From: Gemmatimonadota bacterium
GTDB taxonomy: Bacteria; Gemmatimonadota; Gemmatimonadetes; Gemmatimonadales; Gemmatimonadaceae
Reading direction: 5' to 3'
Assembly (NCBI GenBank): GCA_027622655.1
Contig: JAQBYI010000019.1
Location: forward strand, 1-58,400
DNA: 58,400 nucleotides
A program made the translations under genes and the position numbers. The stretch's first letter is position 1, and each line of letters begins with the position of its first letter. This document shows, piece after piece, positions 33,415 to 41,877 of the stretch. The notes beneath the pieces are model-generated. The model searched no databases. It was given only the letters and a program-made list of their open reading frames with translations, and was not told the origin of the DNA.

Positions 33415-33636
33415 ATGCGCCGACAGAAGAAGACCTGCCCGATCACCGAAGCCGGCATTCGCTACGTGGATTACAAGGACGAACGATTCCTGGCCCGGTT
33501 CATCACCGACAACGGCAAAATCCTGCCAAGCCGGCTCTCGGGCGTTGACGCCCGGCACCAGCGTCAGCTGGCGTCAGCGATCAAGAAGGCGCGCTACCTG
33601 GCGCTGCTGCCGTACACCCGCGGCCACCAGCCGTAG
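33415..33636 (+). CDS. rpsR: 30S ribosomal protein bS18
   Basis: A 73-residue basic protein with the S18 core: [59 protein letters not shown]. The single N-terminal Cys (KKTCPI) is a remnant of the C+ form. It forms a heterodimer with bS6 in the 30S platform. It is translated directly after rpsF and followed 5 bp later by the DUF2232 gene. Confidence 0.97.
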   Translation: MRRQKKTCPITEAGIRYVDYKDERFLARFITDNGKILPSRLSGVDARHQRQLASAIKKARYLALLPYTRGHQP

Positions 33637-33641
33637 GCCCG

Positions 33642-34679
33642 GTGTCGGCCACAACCGCTGAGCCGATCGAGATCACGGTCCTGCGCGAGCAGGGCTGGGG
33701 TCGCGTCGTGTTCGCGGCGATCTGCTTTCTCCTTGTCCCGCTCACCCCGCTCTTCCGCGTGCTGCTCCCGACGGAGCAGACAGCACTCCTCATGGCACCG
33801 GCTCTTGCAGGCCTCGCCGTAGCCGGATGGATTTCGGGTGGCCGCGCGGCTCTGGCCATCGTGTGGGTCGCTGTGGCCACGTGGTCGGTGGTGCAGCTGT
33901 CGGGCGGTGGCCTGTTCTCGCTGATGCAGGGCGGATGGGCGGTGCTCGTCACGGCGTCGTTTGGCGCGGTGGTCGTGGTTCGTCGCAATGCAGCGGCCCA
34001 CTTTCTGCCGCGCGCGCTGGCGGCGATCGCGCTTTCAATGGGGCTGGCGATAACGCTGACGGTTGTCGTACCAGGTGGTCCGACACGAGTCGCCGACGGG
34101 GTCGCCGCGGAAGCGGGTCGGCGCGCGGAGGAATCACGCGCGAGCTGGCGCTTGGTCACGGGATCTCCGGAGTGGAAGGAGTTCGTGGCAGAGAACGCAG
34201 CCGCCGGCGAAATGGCCGAAATGGTCGATGCTCAACTCGGCGCACTCCCAGTAACGAGCCGGGTGCTCTTTCCCTCGCTCGCTGCTCTCGAGGCGCTGGC
34301 GGCGCTGGCGCTTGCGTGGGCGCTGTATCACCGGCTTGGACGGGCACGGCTCGGACTGCCGCTCACGGCCATTCGTGATTTCCGGTTCAACGATCACATG
34401 GTTTGGGGCGTGATTGCCGGACTGGCGATGGTGTTGATTCCCGGCCTCACGCTGGTGCGCACTATCGGCGCGAACTTGCTGATGTTCTTCGGCGCGCTGT
34501 ACACCATTCGCGGCGTCGGAGTGTTTTTGTGGATGGCTTCGCCTGGTCGGTTGTCCACGGCGCTGCTGGTAGTCGTGTCACTGCTGTTTTGGAACGTGCT
34601 GGGCGTGTTGGCGCTGGGGCTGGGTATCGGTGATACCTGGCTTGACTGGCGTTCCCGCGCACGGCCAAAGAAATCCTGA
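33642..34679 (+). CDS. DUF2232 (YybS-like) membrane protein
   Basis: Multi-pass membrane protein (345 residues) with at least seven hydrophobic segments, for example VVFAAICFLLVPLTPLF, AALAIVWVAVATWSVV, ALAAIALSMGLAITLTVVV and LLVVVSLLFWNVLGVLALGLG. A central soluble loop (about 140-200) and the pattern LPLTAIRDFRFNDHMVWGVIAG followed by NLLMFFGALYTIRGVGVFLW match the YybS/DUF2232 family. That family typically lies between rpsR and rplI in this gene order. Function is unknown. The GTG start is 5 bp after the rpsR stop. Confidence 0.85.
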   Translation: MSATTAEPIEITVLREQGWGRVVFAAICFLLVPLTPLFRVLLPTEQTALLMAPALAGLAVAGWISGGRAALAIVWVAVATWSVVQLSGGGLFSLMQGGWAVLVTASFGAVVVVRRNAAAHFLPRALAAIALSMGLAITLTVVVPGGPTRVADGVAAEAGRRAEESRASWRLVTGSPEWKEFVAENAAAGEMAEMVDAQLGALPVTSRVLFPSLAALEALAALALAWALYHRLGRARLGLPLTAIRDFRFNDHMVWGVIAGLAMVLIPGLTLVRTIGANLLMFFGALYTIRGVGVFLWMASPGRLSTALLVVVSLLFWNVLGVLALGLGIGDTWLDWRSRARPKKS

Positions 34680-34696
34680 CTCAGAGGTCTTACCAA

Positions 34697-35140
34697 ATGG
34701 AAGTAATTCTTCGCGAAGCGGTCGAGAAGCTCGGACACCCGGGCGACGTGGTGAAGGTCTCGCCCGGATTTGCCCGTAACTATCTCCTCCCTCGCGGCAT
34801 CGCGTATGAGGCGACGCCCGGAAACCTGAAGCGCATTGCTCAGGAAAAGGGCCGGCTCGAGGCGGCGGAAAGCACCCGCCGCGCGGCCGCTCAGGTCATT
34901 GCCGATTCGCTCGAACCGATCTCGCTCACCTTTTCGGCCCGGGTCGGCGACGAAGGCAAGCTGTTCGGCTCGGTCACGTCTGCTGATATCGCCGAGCAGC
35001 TCGCGGCGCAGGGCGTGCACATCGAGAAGCGCATGATCGACCTGCACGATCCGATCCGCGCACTCGGCGTATACAAGGTCCCGGTCAAACTTCACGCCGA
35101 CGTCAAGGCGGAGATCAAGGTTTGGGTAATCAAGGCGTGA
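34697..35140 (+). CDS. rplI: 50S ribosomal protein bL9
   Basis: An elongated two-domain protein. The N-terminal domain MEVILREAVEKLGHPGDVVKVSPGFARNYLLPRGIA is diagnostic. The connecting helix (KRIAQEKGRLEAAESTRRAAA) and C-terminal domain with FSARVGDEGKLFGSVTSADIAEQLA follow. It binds domain V of 23S rRNA near the L1 stalk. AGAGGT lies 8 bp before the ATG. It is the last gene of the operon, with a terminator hairpin about 40 bp downstream. Confidence 0.97.
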   Translation: MEVILREAVEKLGHPGDVVKVSPGFARNYLLPRGIAYEATPGNLKRIAQEKGRLEAAESTRRAAAQVIADSLEPISLTFSARVGDEGKLFGSVTSADIAEQLAAQGVHIEKRMIDLHDPIRALGVYKVPVKLHADVKAEIKVWVIKA

Positions 35141-35175
35141 CCGATCGGTCACCGCACTGGGCCGGACCACGGACC

Positions 35176-35209
35176 AATCGCACGATGGCGCAAACGCCAT
35201 CGTGCGATT
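35176..35209 (+). terminator. Strong hairpin after the rpsF-rplI operon
   Basis: A perfect 15-bp stem (AATCGCACGATGGCG with CGCCATCGTGCGATT) around a CAAA loop. Only TT then CCGTCTT follows, so the U-tract is poor. Position directly after rplI supports a terminator or mRNA-stabilising role. Confidence 0.65.
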
Positions 35210-35285
35210 TCCGTCTTATGGGCGGAACTTGGCGCACGCGGTGGACTACTATGCATAGGCCGCGAAACACGGCGCGGACCGCCGG

Positions 35286-35657
35286 ATGAGCGCGCCGGCG
35301 CGACGTGCCGTTGCTCCGATCGCGGCCCACGCGCAACAGGCGGCCGCGGTGTGCGTGGACAACAAGGCTGCGGACGTCATGCTGCTCGATCTGCGCGGCG
35401 TCACGGACATGACGGATTATTTCATCATCGCGTCCGGTACATCGGACACGCATGTGCGAAGCGTGGCGGAGCATGTGATTTCGGAGTTAAGCGCGGCCGG
35501 CGTCCGCGTGCGCCATTCAGAGGGTTTGACGAACGGCCGTTGGGTCGTGCTGGACTTCGTAGATTTTGTGGTGCATGTGTTTCATCCATCGTTGAGGTCG
35601 TATTATCAGCTTGAGCGCCTGTGGGGCGACGCCCCTGTGCTCGCGCTGAACCGCTAG
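35286..35657 (+). CDS. rsfS: Ribosome silencing factor RsfS
   Basis: Binds uL14 on the 50S subunit and blocks subunit joining under nutrient limitation. Core motifs: NKAADVMLLDLRGVTDMTDYFIIASGTSDTHVRSVAEHV and the closing VRHSEGLTNGRWVVLDFVDFVVHVFHPSLRSYYQLERLWGDAP. The length of 123 residues includes a short basic N-terminal extension. It starts at the ATG 35286 after the terminator region and is followed 13 bp later by the large TolB-like gene. Confidence 0.96.
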   Translation: MSAPARRAVAPIAAHAQQAAAVCVDNKAADVMLLDLRGVTDMTDYFIIASGTSDTHVRSVAEHVISELSAAGVRVRHSEGLTNGRWVVLDFVDFVVHVFHPSLRSYYQLERLWGDAPVLALNR

Positions 35658-35670
35658 GGGGGTTCTGTCG

Positions 35671-38600
35671 ATGCGCCATCGCCTGCTCAGGCCCATGTTG
35701 ATCGCGTTCGCCGCTGCGTTGCTTGTGGCGCCGACGCCGAAGACTGCACACGCGCAGTCGTACTTCGGCCAGAATCAGGTGCAGTTCAAGCGCTTCATCT
35801 GGCGTGTCATCCGGACCGACCACTTCGAGGTTCACTACTACCCCGAGATCGAAGCGGCCGCTCAGATGACGGCGCGCATGGCCGAGCGGTCGTATGCGCG
35901 GCTCTCGCGGCTTCTGAACTACGAGTTCAAGGAGCGCAAACCGATCGTCCTCTTTGCATCGCGCGGCGATTTCGCGCAGAACAACGTCACCGGCGACCTC
36001 GGCGAAGGAACGGGCGGTGTCACCGATGCGATCCGGCAGCGCAACATGTTCTTCTTTGGCCAGGATATGGCCGAGACCGAACACGTGCTGACGCATGAGA
36101 TGGTGCACCAGTTCCAGTACGACGCCCAGTTCGGCGGGCGCACGGGCGCTGCAGTGGTGGCGTCCGAGTTCAACGGCCCGTCGCTCCCCCTCTGGTTCGC
36201 CGAGGGAATGGCCGAATACCTGTCGGTCGGCCCCGACCACCCTGCCACGGACGCCGTGATGCGCGACGCCGCGCTCAACGGCAACCTCCCCACGGTGCAG
36301 CAGATGTCGCAGGATCCGCAGCGGTGGTTTCCCTACCGCTATGGTGAGGCGTTTTGGCGCTTCATCGGGAAGCGCTGGGGCGACGAGATTATCGGAGAGA
36401 TTCTGGCCGGTGCGACGACGTCGGGCGTCGAGCAGGCTTTCAAGCGCTTCACCGGGTACGACCTCGACGATCTCGGTGAGGATTGGAAGGAAACGATGCA
36501 GACGGATTTCCTTCCGGGCGTCGCCGAACTGGAACGCCCCCGCAGGTTCGCGCAGCCGCTGCTCAACTCGCGGCGCACGTCGGCAATCATTCCCGTCTAT
36601 GTGGCACCGGCGCTCTCGAATGACGGGCGCCAGATCGCCTACATCTCGACCGGGAGCCTGTTCCGTGCGCAGGTGTTCCTCGACCTGTACCTCGCCGACG
36701 CCACGACGGGCAAACGGCTCAAGCAGCTCACCAACAGCACACTGAATCCGGAAACCGAGGAGCTGCGCTACGCCTATTCGCAGAGCGCCTTCTCGCCGGA
36801 TGGCCGACTGCTGGCGTACACCGCGCAACGTCAGGGCCGCGACGCGCTGTTCGTACTGGATGTGCGTTCGCGCCGGGTGGTCCAGCGGCTCGACACCGGC
36901 CTCGACCAGATGATCGCGCCGTCATGGTCGCCGGACGGCAGGCGCATCGTGTTTGCCGGGAGCTACGGCGGTTTCAGCAACATGTACATGATAGACGCCG
37001 ACGGTTCGGACCTGCGCCAGCTCACCAACGATTCGTACGGCGTCCTCATGCCATCGTGGTCGCCCGACGGCCGCCGCGTCGCGTTTGTCAGCGACCGTGG
37101 GCCCGCTACCGACCTCTCGCTTCTCAAGTTCTCCAAGTGGCAGATCAACATCCTCGACCTTGAGTCGAACGCGATCGAGACAATTCCGGGCCAGGCCGGC
37201 AAGAACCTGAATCCGCAGTGGGCCCCGGATGGCAACTCGGTCGCCTTCATCAGCGACCGCACGGGCATCGCTCAGATATTCCTGTACGACTTTGAAACGA
37301 AAGAGCACTACCAGCTCACGAAAGTCATCGGCGGGGTGGCGTCACTCACGGAGAACAGTCCCGCGATGACGTGGGCGCGTCAGGCCGACAAGCTCGCCTT
37401 CGTCTATATGGACAACGGCGACTACACCATTTGGTCGGTAAGCAATCCGCGTCAGCTCAAGAAGGACCCATTCGTCGAGAAGGTTGCTGTCGTTGCATCC
37501 GCGTCGGGCAGCGGGGGACGAGGCGCGTCGGTTGGAGTCGGTGCGACAACGGACACCGCAGCCGCACGCGCCGCCGCCGAACGCGGAGCAGCCGCACTGG
37601 ATCTGCAGGAGATTGCCCGCCGTCGTCTTGAGGCCGCGCAGGACTCGGTAGGCCGACGCCGCATCTCGGTGTATCGCAGCGCCACCGGAATTCGGGCCGC
37701 CGACGTACTCCCCGCCGCGGGAATGCCCGGCTCTACGCCTGCTGTCTCCGTGGCGGCACTGCTCGACAGCGTGGCAATGGCTCTCCCACCGGAAACGGCT
37801 ATCGCGAGCGAGCCGTACGAAGCGAAACTGCGGCCCGAGTACATCTCGCGACCGTCCGTCGGCTACGCGCAGGACAACTACGGAAGCGGCGTGTACGGCG
37901 GAACGACGCTGATTTTCGGCGATCTGCTCGGCAACCGTCAACTCGCCGTTTCGGGCGCGCTGAACGGGAGGCTCGAGGAAGCGCAGGCGTTTGTGGCCTA
38001 CCAGAACTCCGCGCGCCGAATGAACTGGGCGGTCGGCGCGATGCAGCAACCGTATTTCTTCCTTGGCGCCGCCTCACAGACTCCGTTCGGGTCGGATGGC
38101 CTGGGCCGGAATAATCAGGTGATCGAGCGCTACGTGATTCGTCAGGCCTTCGGGCAGACGTCGTACCCGCTCAATCGCTTTGAGCGTTTCGAGTTCGGCA
38201 CTCAGCTCAGTACGATCGACCGGGCGAGCATGTACATCTCGCAACGGTTCGACCAGTTCGGTTTTGGCGAGCCCGCGCGCGTCGATAGCGTACGCGGTGG
38301 TGGTTCGCTCAACTACATATCGCCGTTCGCCGCCTACGTGGCCGACAACGCGCTGAACGGGCTCACCGGGCCGATATATGGGCATCGATACCGGGCGGAG
38401 ATCAGGCCGAACATCGCGGGCGACAGCAGTTGGGTGAACTATTCCGCCGATTTCCGCAGATACGATGCCATCATCTTCAGTTTTCTCACGCTTGCCACCC
38501 GCGTGAACGCCGACGTGTCTGTCGGCAAGGGTGAGCTCCGGTATCCCAAGTACATCGGCAATCCGTATTACATCCGAGGCTACAATCGGGAGAACTACCT

Positions 38601-39003
38601 CACGGGAGACTGCGGAACGAACGGCGCCAACGGATCGAGCGCGGACGCGGACGTGTGCTCTGCCGTGCAACTCCTCGGCAGCCGATTCGTCATCGCGAAT
38701 GCGGAACTCCGCTTTCCACTGATTCGACGTTTTGATCTCGGCCTGCTACCGATCAGCTTGCCACCGGTTGACGGACTCGTCTTTTACGACGCGGGCATGG
38801 CATGGTCGGGCGGGCAGTCTATCAGCGTAACGCGGCCCGATGATTACGACTTCACGAGGCAGCGGTACATGCTGCGAAGCTTCGGTTACGGCCTGCGCGT
38901 CAACCTGTTCGGCATCGCCATTCTCAGGTGGGATTACTCGATTCCGCGCGACGGATTCCAGAACAAGGGATACTGGCTCTTCTCGATCGGGCCGAGTTAT
39001 TGA
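35671..39003 (+). CDS. Large secreted protein: zincin-like domain, TolB-type propeller and outer-membrane beta-barrel
   Basis: A signal peptide (IAFAAALLVAPTPKTAHAQS) leads to a peptidase-MA-like region (about 30-280) with the zincin motif LTHEMVHQF and a downstream Glu in WFAEGMAEYLSV. From about 310 to 600 lie TolB/WD40-type blades with repeated SPDGR boxes (AFSPDGRLLAYTAQ, SWSPDGRRIVFAGS, SWSPDGRRVAFVSD, QWAPDGNSVAFISD). After an Ala-rich linker, residues about 730-1110 show alternating beta strands and end GPSY with a terminal aromatic, as in BamA-type or Omp85-like barrels. It is predicted to sit at the outer membrane with the propeller in the periplasm. This layout recurs in Gemmatimonadetes (from memory); substrate unknown. 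Confidence 0.8.
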   Translation: MRHRLLRPMLIAFAAALLVAPTPKTAHAQSYFGQNQVQFKRFIWRVIRTDHFEVHYYPEIEAAAQMTARMAERSYARLSRLLNYEFKERKPIVLFASRGDFAQNNVTGDLGEGTGGVTDAIRQRNMFFFGQDMAETEHVLTHEMVHQFQYDAQFGGRTGAAVVASEFNGPSLPLWFAEGMAEYLSVGPDHPATDAVMRDAALNGNLPTVQQMSQDPQRWFPYRYGEAFWRFIGKRWGDEIIGEILAGATTSGVEQAFKRFTGYDLDDLGEDWKETMQTDFLPGVAELERPRRFAQPLLNSRRTSAIIPVYVAPALSNDGRQIAYISTGSLFRAQVFLDLYLADATTGKRLKQLTNSTLNPETEELRYAYSQSAFSPDGRLLAYTAQRQGRDALFVLDVRSRRVVQRLDTGLDQMIAPSWSPDGRRIVFAGSYGGFSNMYMIDADGSDLRQLTNDSYGVLMPSWSPDGRRVAFVSDRGPATDLSLLKFSKWQINILDLESNAIETIPGQAGKNLNPQWAPDGNSVAFISDRTGIAQIFLYDFETKEHYQLTKVIGGVASLTENSPAMTWARQADKLAFVYMDNGDYTIWSVSNPRQLKKDPFVEKVAVVASASGSGGRGASVGVGATTDTAAARAAAERGAAALDLQEIARRRLEAAQDSVGRRRISVYRSATGIRAADVLPAAGMPGSTPAVSVAALLDSVAMALPPETAIASEPYEAKLRPEYISRPSVGYAQDNYGSGVYGGTTLIFGDLLGNRQLAVSGALNGRLEEAQAFVAYQNSARRMNWAVGAMQQPYFFLGAASQTPFGSDGLGRNNQVIERYVIRQAFGQTSYPLNRFERFEFGTQLSTIDRASMYISQRFDQFGFGEPARVDSVRGGGSLNYISPFAAYVADNALNGLTGPIYGHRYRAEIRPNIAGDSSWVNYSADFRRYDAIIFSFLTLATRVNADVSVGKGELRYPKYIGNPYYIRGYNRENYLTGDCGTNGANGSSADADVCSAVQLLGSRFVIANAELRFPLIRRFDLGLLPISLPPVDGLVFYDAGMAWSGGQSISVTRPDDYDFTRQRYMLRSFGYGLRVNLFGIAILRWDYSIPRDGFQNKGYWLFSIGPSY

Positions 39004-39028
39004 AGACGCTTGACTGACGGCTACACTG

Positions 39029-39064
39029 AGCGGGTGGGGCACTTCGCCCCACCCGCTGCTTTTT
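39029..39064 (+). terminator. Rho-independent terminator
   Basis: A perfect 12-bp stem AGCGGGTGGGGC / GCCCCACCCGCT with an ACTTC loop is followed by GCTTTTT. It lies 25 bp after the large TolB-like gene and before the lipoprotein SPOR gene. Confidence 0.9.
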
Positions 39065-39094
39065 GTACGCCTGTTGCCTGCCTACCTTTCGTGT

Positions 39095-40576
39095 GTGCGA
39101 ACTCCGATCAAGTGTCTCCTGCTGTGCGCAGCCTGTTCCGGGGGATCGTCAAGCTCCCTCACGCCTCACGCCAACGCTGAGGCGTGGACCGGACCGGACG
39201 CCGTACTGGTGCGGCTTCCGACCGGTGGCGGCGCAGCCCGCGCGTACCGCTGGGGACGCGACTCGGTACTCTGGACGTCTGCACAACCTGTTCCCGAGCT
39301 CGCCGACTTGATTGCGTTCGACGCGGACCAGGGAACGCTGACGTACGCTGATACTCGCCGAGTGCCCGGCCGCGTCGAGTTGCGACTCGGTTCGATCGCG
39401 GCGGCGGCGACCACGCCACTTACTGCCGTAGCGAGCGCCGATGGGTGGGCGATATTCGGAATAAATGCGGCCCGCGAAGTCCACCGGATCACGCCGAGTG
39501 GCTCGTGGAGCTATCGCTCGGCGTTCACGCCCCGCGAGCTGCTTCCGCAACCCGACGGCTCGCTCGTGCTGCTGAACGACCTCGGCGACCGCTCCGTCCT
39601 CCGCCGACTGCATCCACCTGAAGCGCGCGTCACGGACACCGCGTCTGTTCCGAAGGCCGCCTTCGCGATTCCCACGGCGCTCGGCGACCGTATCTACTTC
39701 GCGACGGATTCCGGCCTGGCCGGCGTCCGGGTTCGCGACCTCGCGCGCACGCGAACGATCGCATTGCCCGGGCCCGCGATCAGCGCGGTGCCGACACCCA
39801 GTGGCGACCGGGTTTTTGTCGCCCTCGCTGGCGACTTGAAAATCGTCGTCATCAGCCGCTACGACGAGCGTATCAGCGGCTCGATTCTCCTTGGAGCGCA
39901 GCCGTCGGTGTTGCGAATGGATCCCGACGGCCGGTATCTGCTGGCGCGGTACGACGGGGTCGATTCAGCAGCGGTAATTTCGGTGGCCGAATCGCGCGTC
40001 GTTGCCGTGATTGGCACGCTTTGGCGGAAGGATCTGCCGCTCGTCGCCCCGGACGGTGCGATTCTCGCGCTCGATTCGACGGACGCGATTGATCTCGACC
40101 CGATTGCCGGCACCGTTCGTAGGCGATTCCGCGGAGGCGCAGACGACCTGTGGGCGCTCATTCGATGGAACGGCTTCCGGCCACGCGCCGTAGGACTCGA
40201 CCAGCCGGTGAGCTTTGACGCCGATTCTACCGACTCACCCGGCGTGCTGCTGGCTGACTCGACGGCTGACCCGTCATCGGTATTCGCGCCCGGATCTTCT
40301 TCGCCGCTTGGTGCCGTGTCTGGTGGTGACCCCGTAACCAGCACGGCGCCACAGCGCGAGTCCGCCGGATGGACGTTGTCGTTTGCCGCTCTCCTCGATG
40401 AACGCCGGGCGCGGACGCTCGCGGGCACCATTCGCGTCGAGGGCCGGCCGGTGAGTGTCGTCGCGGGCGAACGCGACGGCGCAACGATCTGGCGAATCGT
40501 GTACGGCCCGTTTGCTACGCGCGATGCCGCCGAGCGAGCCGGTCGTCGGACGGGACTCCCCTTTTGGGTGTACTAG
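39095..40576 (+). CDS. Lipoprotein with beta-propeller-like repeats and a C-terminal SPOR domain
   Basis: The GTG at 39095 gives MRTPIKCLLLCAACSGGSS, a clean lipoprotein signal with the lipobox Cys in CAAC; an upstream TTG at 39074 is the alternative. Repeated strand patterns such as TPSGDRVFVALAGDLKIVVIS and DPDGRYLLARYDGVDSAAVISV suggest a YVTN/TolB-like propeller (about 40-360). The final 75 residues (WTLSFAALLDERRARTLAGTI..., WRIVYGPFATRDAAERAGRRTGLPFWVY) fit a SPOR domain, which binds denuded septal peptidoglycan. Localisation would be at the division site in the outer or inner membrane. The next gene starts a few bases later. Confidence 0.75.
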   Translation: MRTPIKCLLLCAACSGGSSSSLTPHANAEAWTGPDAVLVRLPTGGGAARAYRWGRDSVLWTSAQPVPELADLIAFDADQGTLTYADTRRVPGRVELRLGSIAAAATTPLTAVASADGWAIFGINAAREVHRITPSGSWSYRSAFTPRELLPQPDGSLVLLNDLGDRSVLRRLHPPEARVTDTASVPKAAFAIPTALGDRIYFATDSGLAGVRVRDLARTRTIALPGPAISAVPTPSGDRVFVALAGDLKIVVISRYDERISGSILLGAQPSVLRMDPDGRYLLARYDGVDSAAVISVAESRVVAVIGTLWRKDLPLVAPDGAILALDSTDAIDLDPIAGTVRRRFRGGADDLWALIRWNGFRPRAVGLDQPVSFDADSTDSPGVLLADSTADPSSVFAPGSSSPLGAVSGGDPVTSTAPQRESAGWTLSFAALLDERRARTLAGTIRVEGRPVSVVAGERDGATIWRIVYGPFATRDAAERAGRRTGLPFWVY

Positions 40577-40584
40577 GCAACGCC

Positions 40585-41877
40585 GTGAAGCACGCGCCGC
40601 CCGGTGCGGCGCACTTCGATCGGCCGGCCGACGTCGCAGCTGAGTTTGCGGCCCTTCCGGCCGTCATAGTATCGGGACCCGACACCAACCACGCCGCCAC
40701 CCTCGCCGTCGCCGTAGCGCGCGCGGCCGCAGCAAATCGCCGCGTCGCGCTGGGCGATCTGGTCGGTGAACTCGGTGCCGTCTACGCCTTGGCCGGCGGC
40801 GAGGATGCGTATGGTCTGGCCGAGTGCTTTCGCGACGGCCTGACCATGAACGACATCGCGAGGCCAGTGCCCGACCAACCGGCTCTCTTTGTGTTGCCGT
40901 CTGGTGCGGGAGTCCGATCGGAACCGTCGCTGGCATCTGCCGAGCGGTGGACGCGCCTAATTCGAGGCTTTGGCGAAGCGGGCGGCCTGCTCGTCTTGGT
41001 TATCCCGCAGACTTCCCCACTCATCCGGGTACTCGGCGATGCCGGCGCTGTTCTGCTCTGGGCAGGACCGGCCGCCGAAGCGCCGCGCGACGTTGCGCTT
41101 GGGGCCACGATCGGCGCCACGATCGGCGCCACGATTCGCCCCCCGATTCGCCCGCGAGTGCCCGGCGCGGTCGCGCCATGGCAAGCGCTCGCCACCTTGA
41201 TCGTGGCGGCCGCGGCAGGGGGCTGGGTCGGCGTGGAAGCTGTCCGACTGGCGAACGCGTCGGACGGAAATGTCGTGATCGCTCCGACACGGCGGCTCGC
41301 ATCGGGCGTTGACAGCTCAGCTGCGTACACGGCCCCCGATACTGTAACGATCACCGAACGCGCAAGTGAGGCGGATCGTGAAATGATTTCACCATTCGCG
41401 ATCGAAGTCGTAGCGGCAAACACCGCCTCCAATGCAAATTCATTGCTGCGCGACGCCATCCGAGCGACGTCGCTGCCCGCACCGACTATTTCGGTCGTTG
41501 CGGTACCGAGCGGCCCGGCGCAATCGACGCGCTGGCACAAAGTGATGTTTGGAGCGTGGCGCGATGTGAAGGGAGCAGACTCGGCGCTGGCGCTATTGAG
41601 GCGGCGCGGTGTGATTACCGATGATGGCGGTGCAATCGTGAGCGCGCCGTATGCAGTATTGTTGGCCGACAGCGCGTCGATAGAGCGGGCGCGGGCAGTG
41701 ATGGACGTATGGCAGGCCAAGGGTGTGGCGCCATACGCGCTGGCTCAGGACAACGGCACGGTGCGTGTGTACGCAGGTGCGTTCGAAACGGTGGCTCAGG
41801 CGTTAACAATGGCAGTGATGGTTCGTGCGGCAGGCGGCGCGTCCATCGTCGCATTCAGAACAGGGAGACCATACTAG
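40585..41877 (+). CDS. ParA/MinD-like degenerate domain fused to a membrane segment and SPOR-like repeats
   Basis: The GTG at 40585 is chosen because it follows the upstream stop. Residues about 25-180 resemble a MinD/CpsD-type deviant P-loop fold: VIVSGPDTNHAATLAVAVARAAAANRRVALGDLVGELGAVY. The Walker A lysine and the KGGxGKT signature are absent, so it is probably not an ATPase. A short ATIG repeat (12-bp units) and one membrane helix (ALATLIVAAAAGGWVGVEAV) follow at about 190-230. The periplasmic end has two SPOR-like units (WHKVMFGAWRDVKGADSALALLRRRG and VRVYAGAFETVAQALTMAVMVRAAG). It ends directly before smc. Confidence 0.65.
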   Translation: MKHAPPGAAHFDRPADVAAEFAALPAVIVSGPDTNHAATLAVAVARAAAANRRVALGDLVGELGAVYALAGGEDAYGLAECFRDGLTMNDIARPVPDQPALFVLPSGAGVRSEPSLASAERWTRLIRGFGEAGGLLVLVIPQTSPLIRVLGDAGAVLLWAGPAAEAPRDVALGATIGATIGATIRPPIRPRVPGAVAPWQALATLIVAAAAGGWVGVEAVRLANASDGNVVIAPTRRLASGVDSSAAYTAPDTVTITERASEADREMISPFAIEVVAANTASNANSLLRDAIRATSLPAPTISVVAVPSGPAQSTRWHKVMFGAWRDVKGADSALALLRRRGVITDDGGAIVSAPYAVLLADSASIERARAVMDVWQAKGVAPYALAQDNGTVRVYAGAFETVAQALTMAVMVRAAGGASIVAFRTGRPY

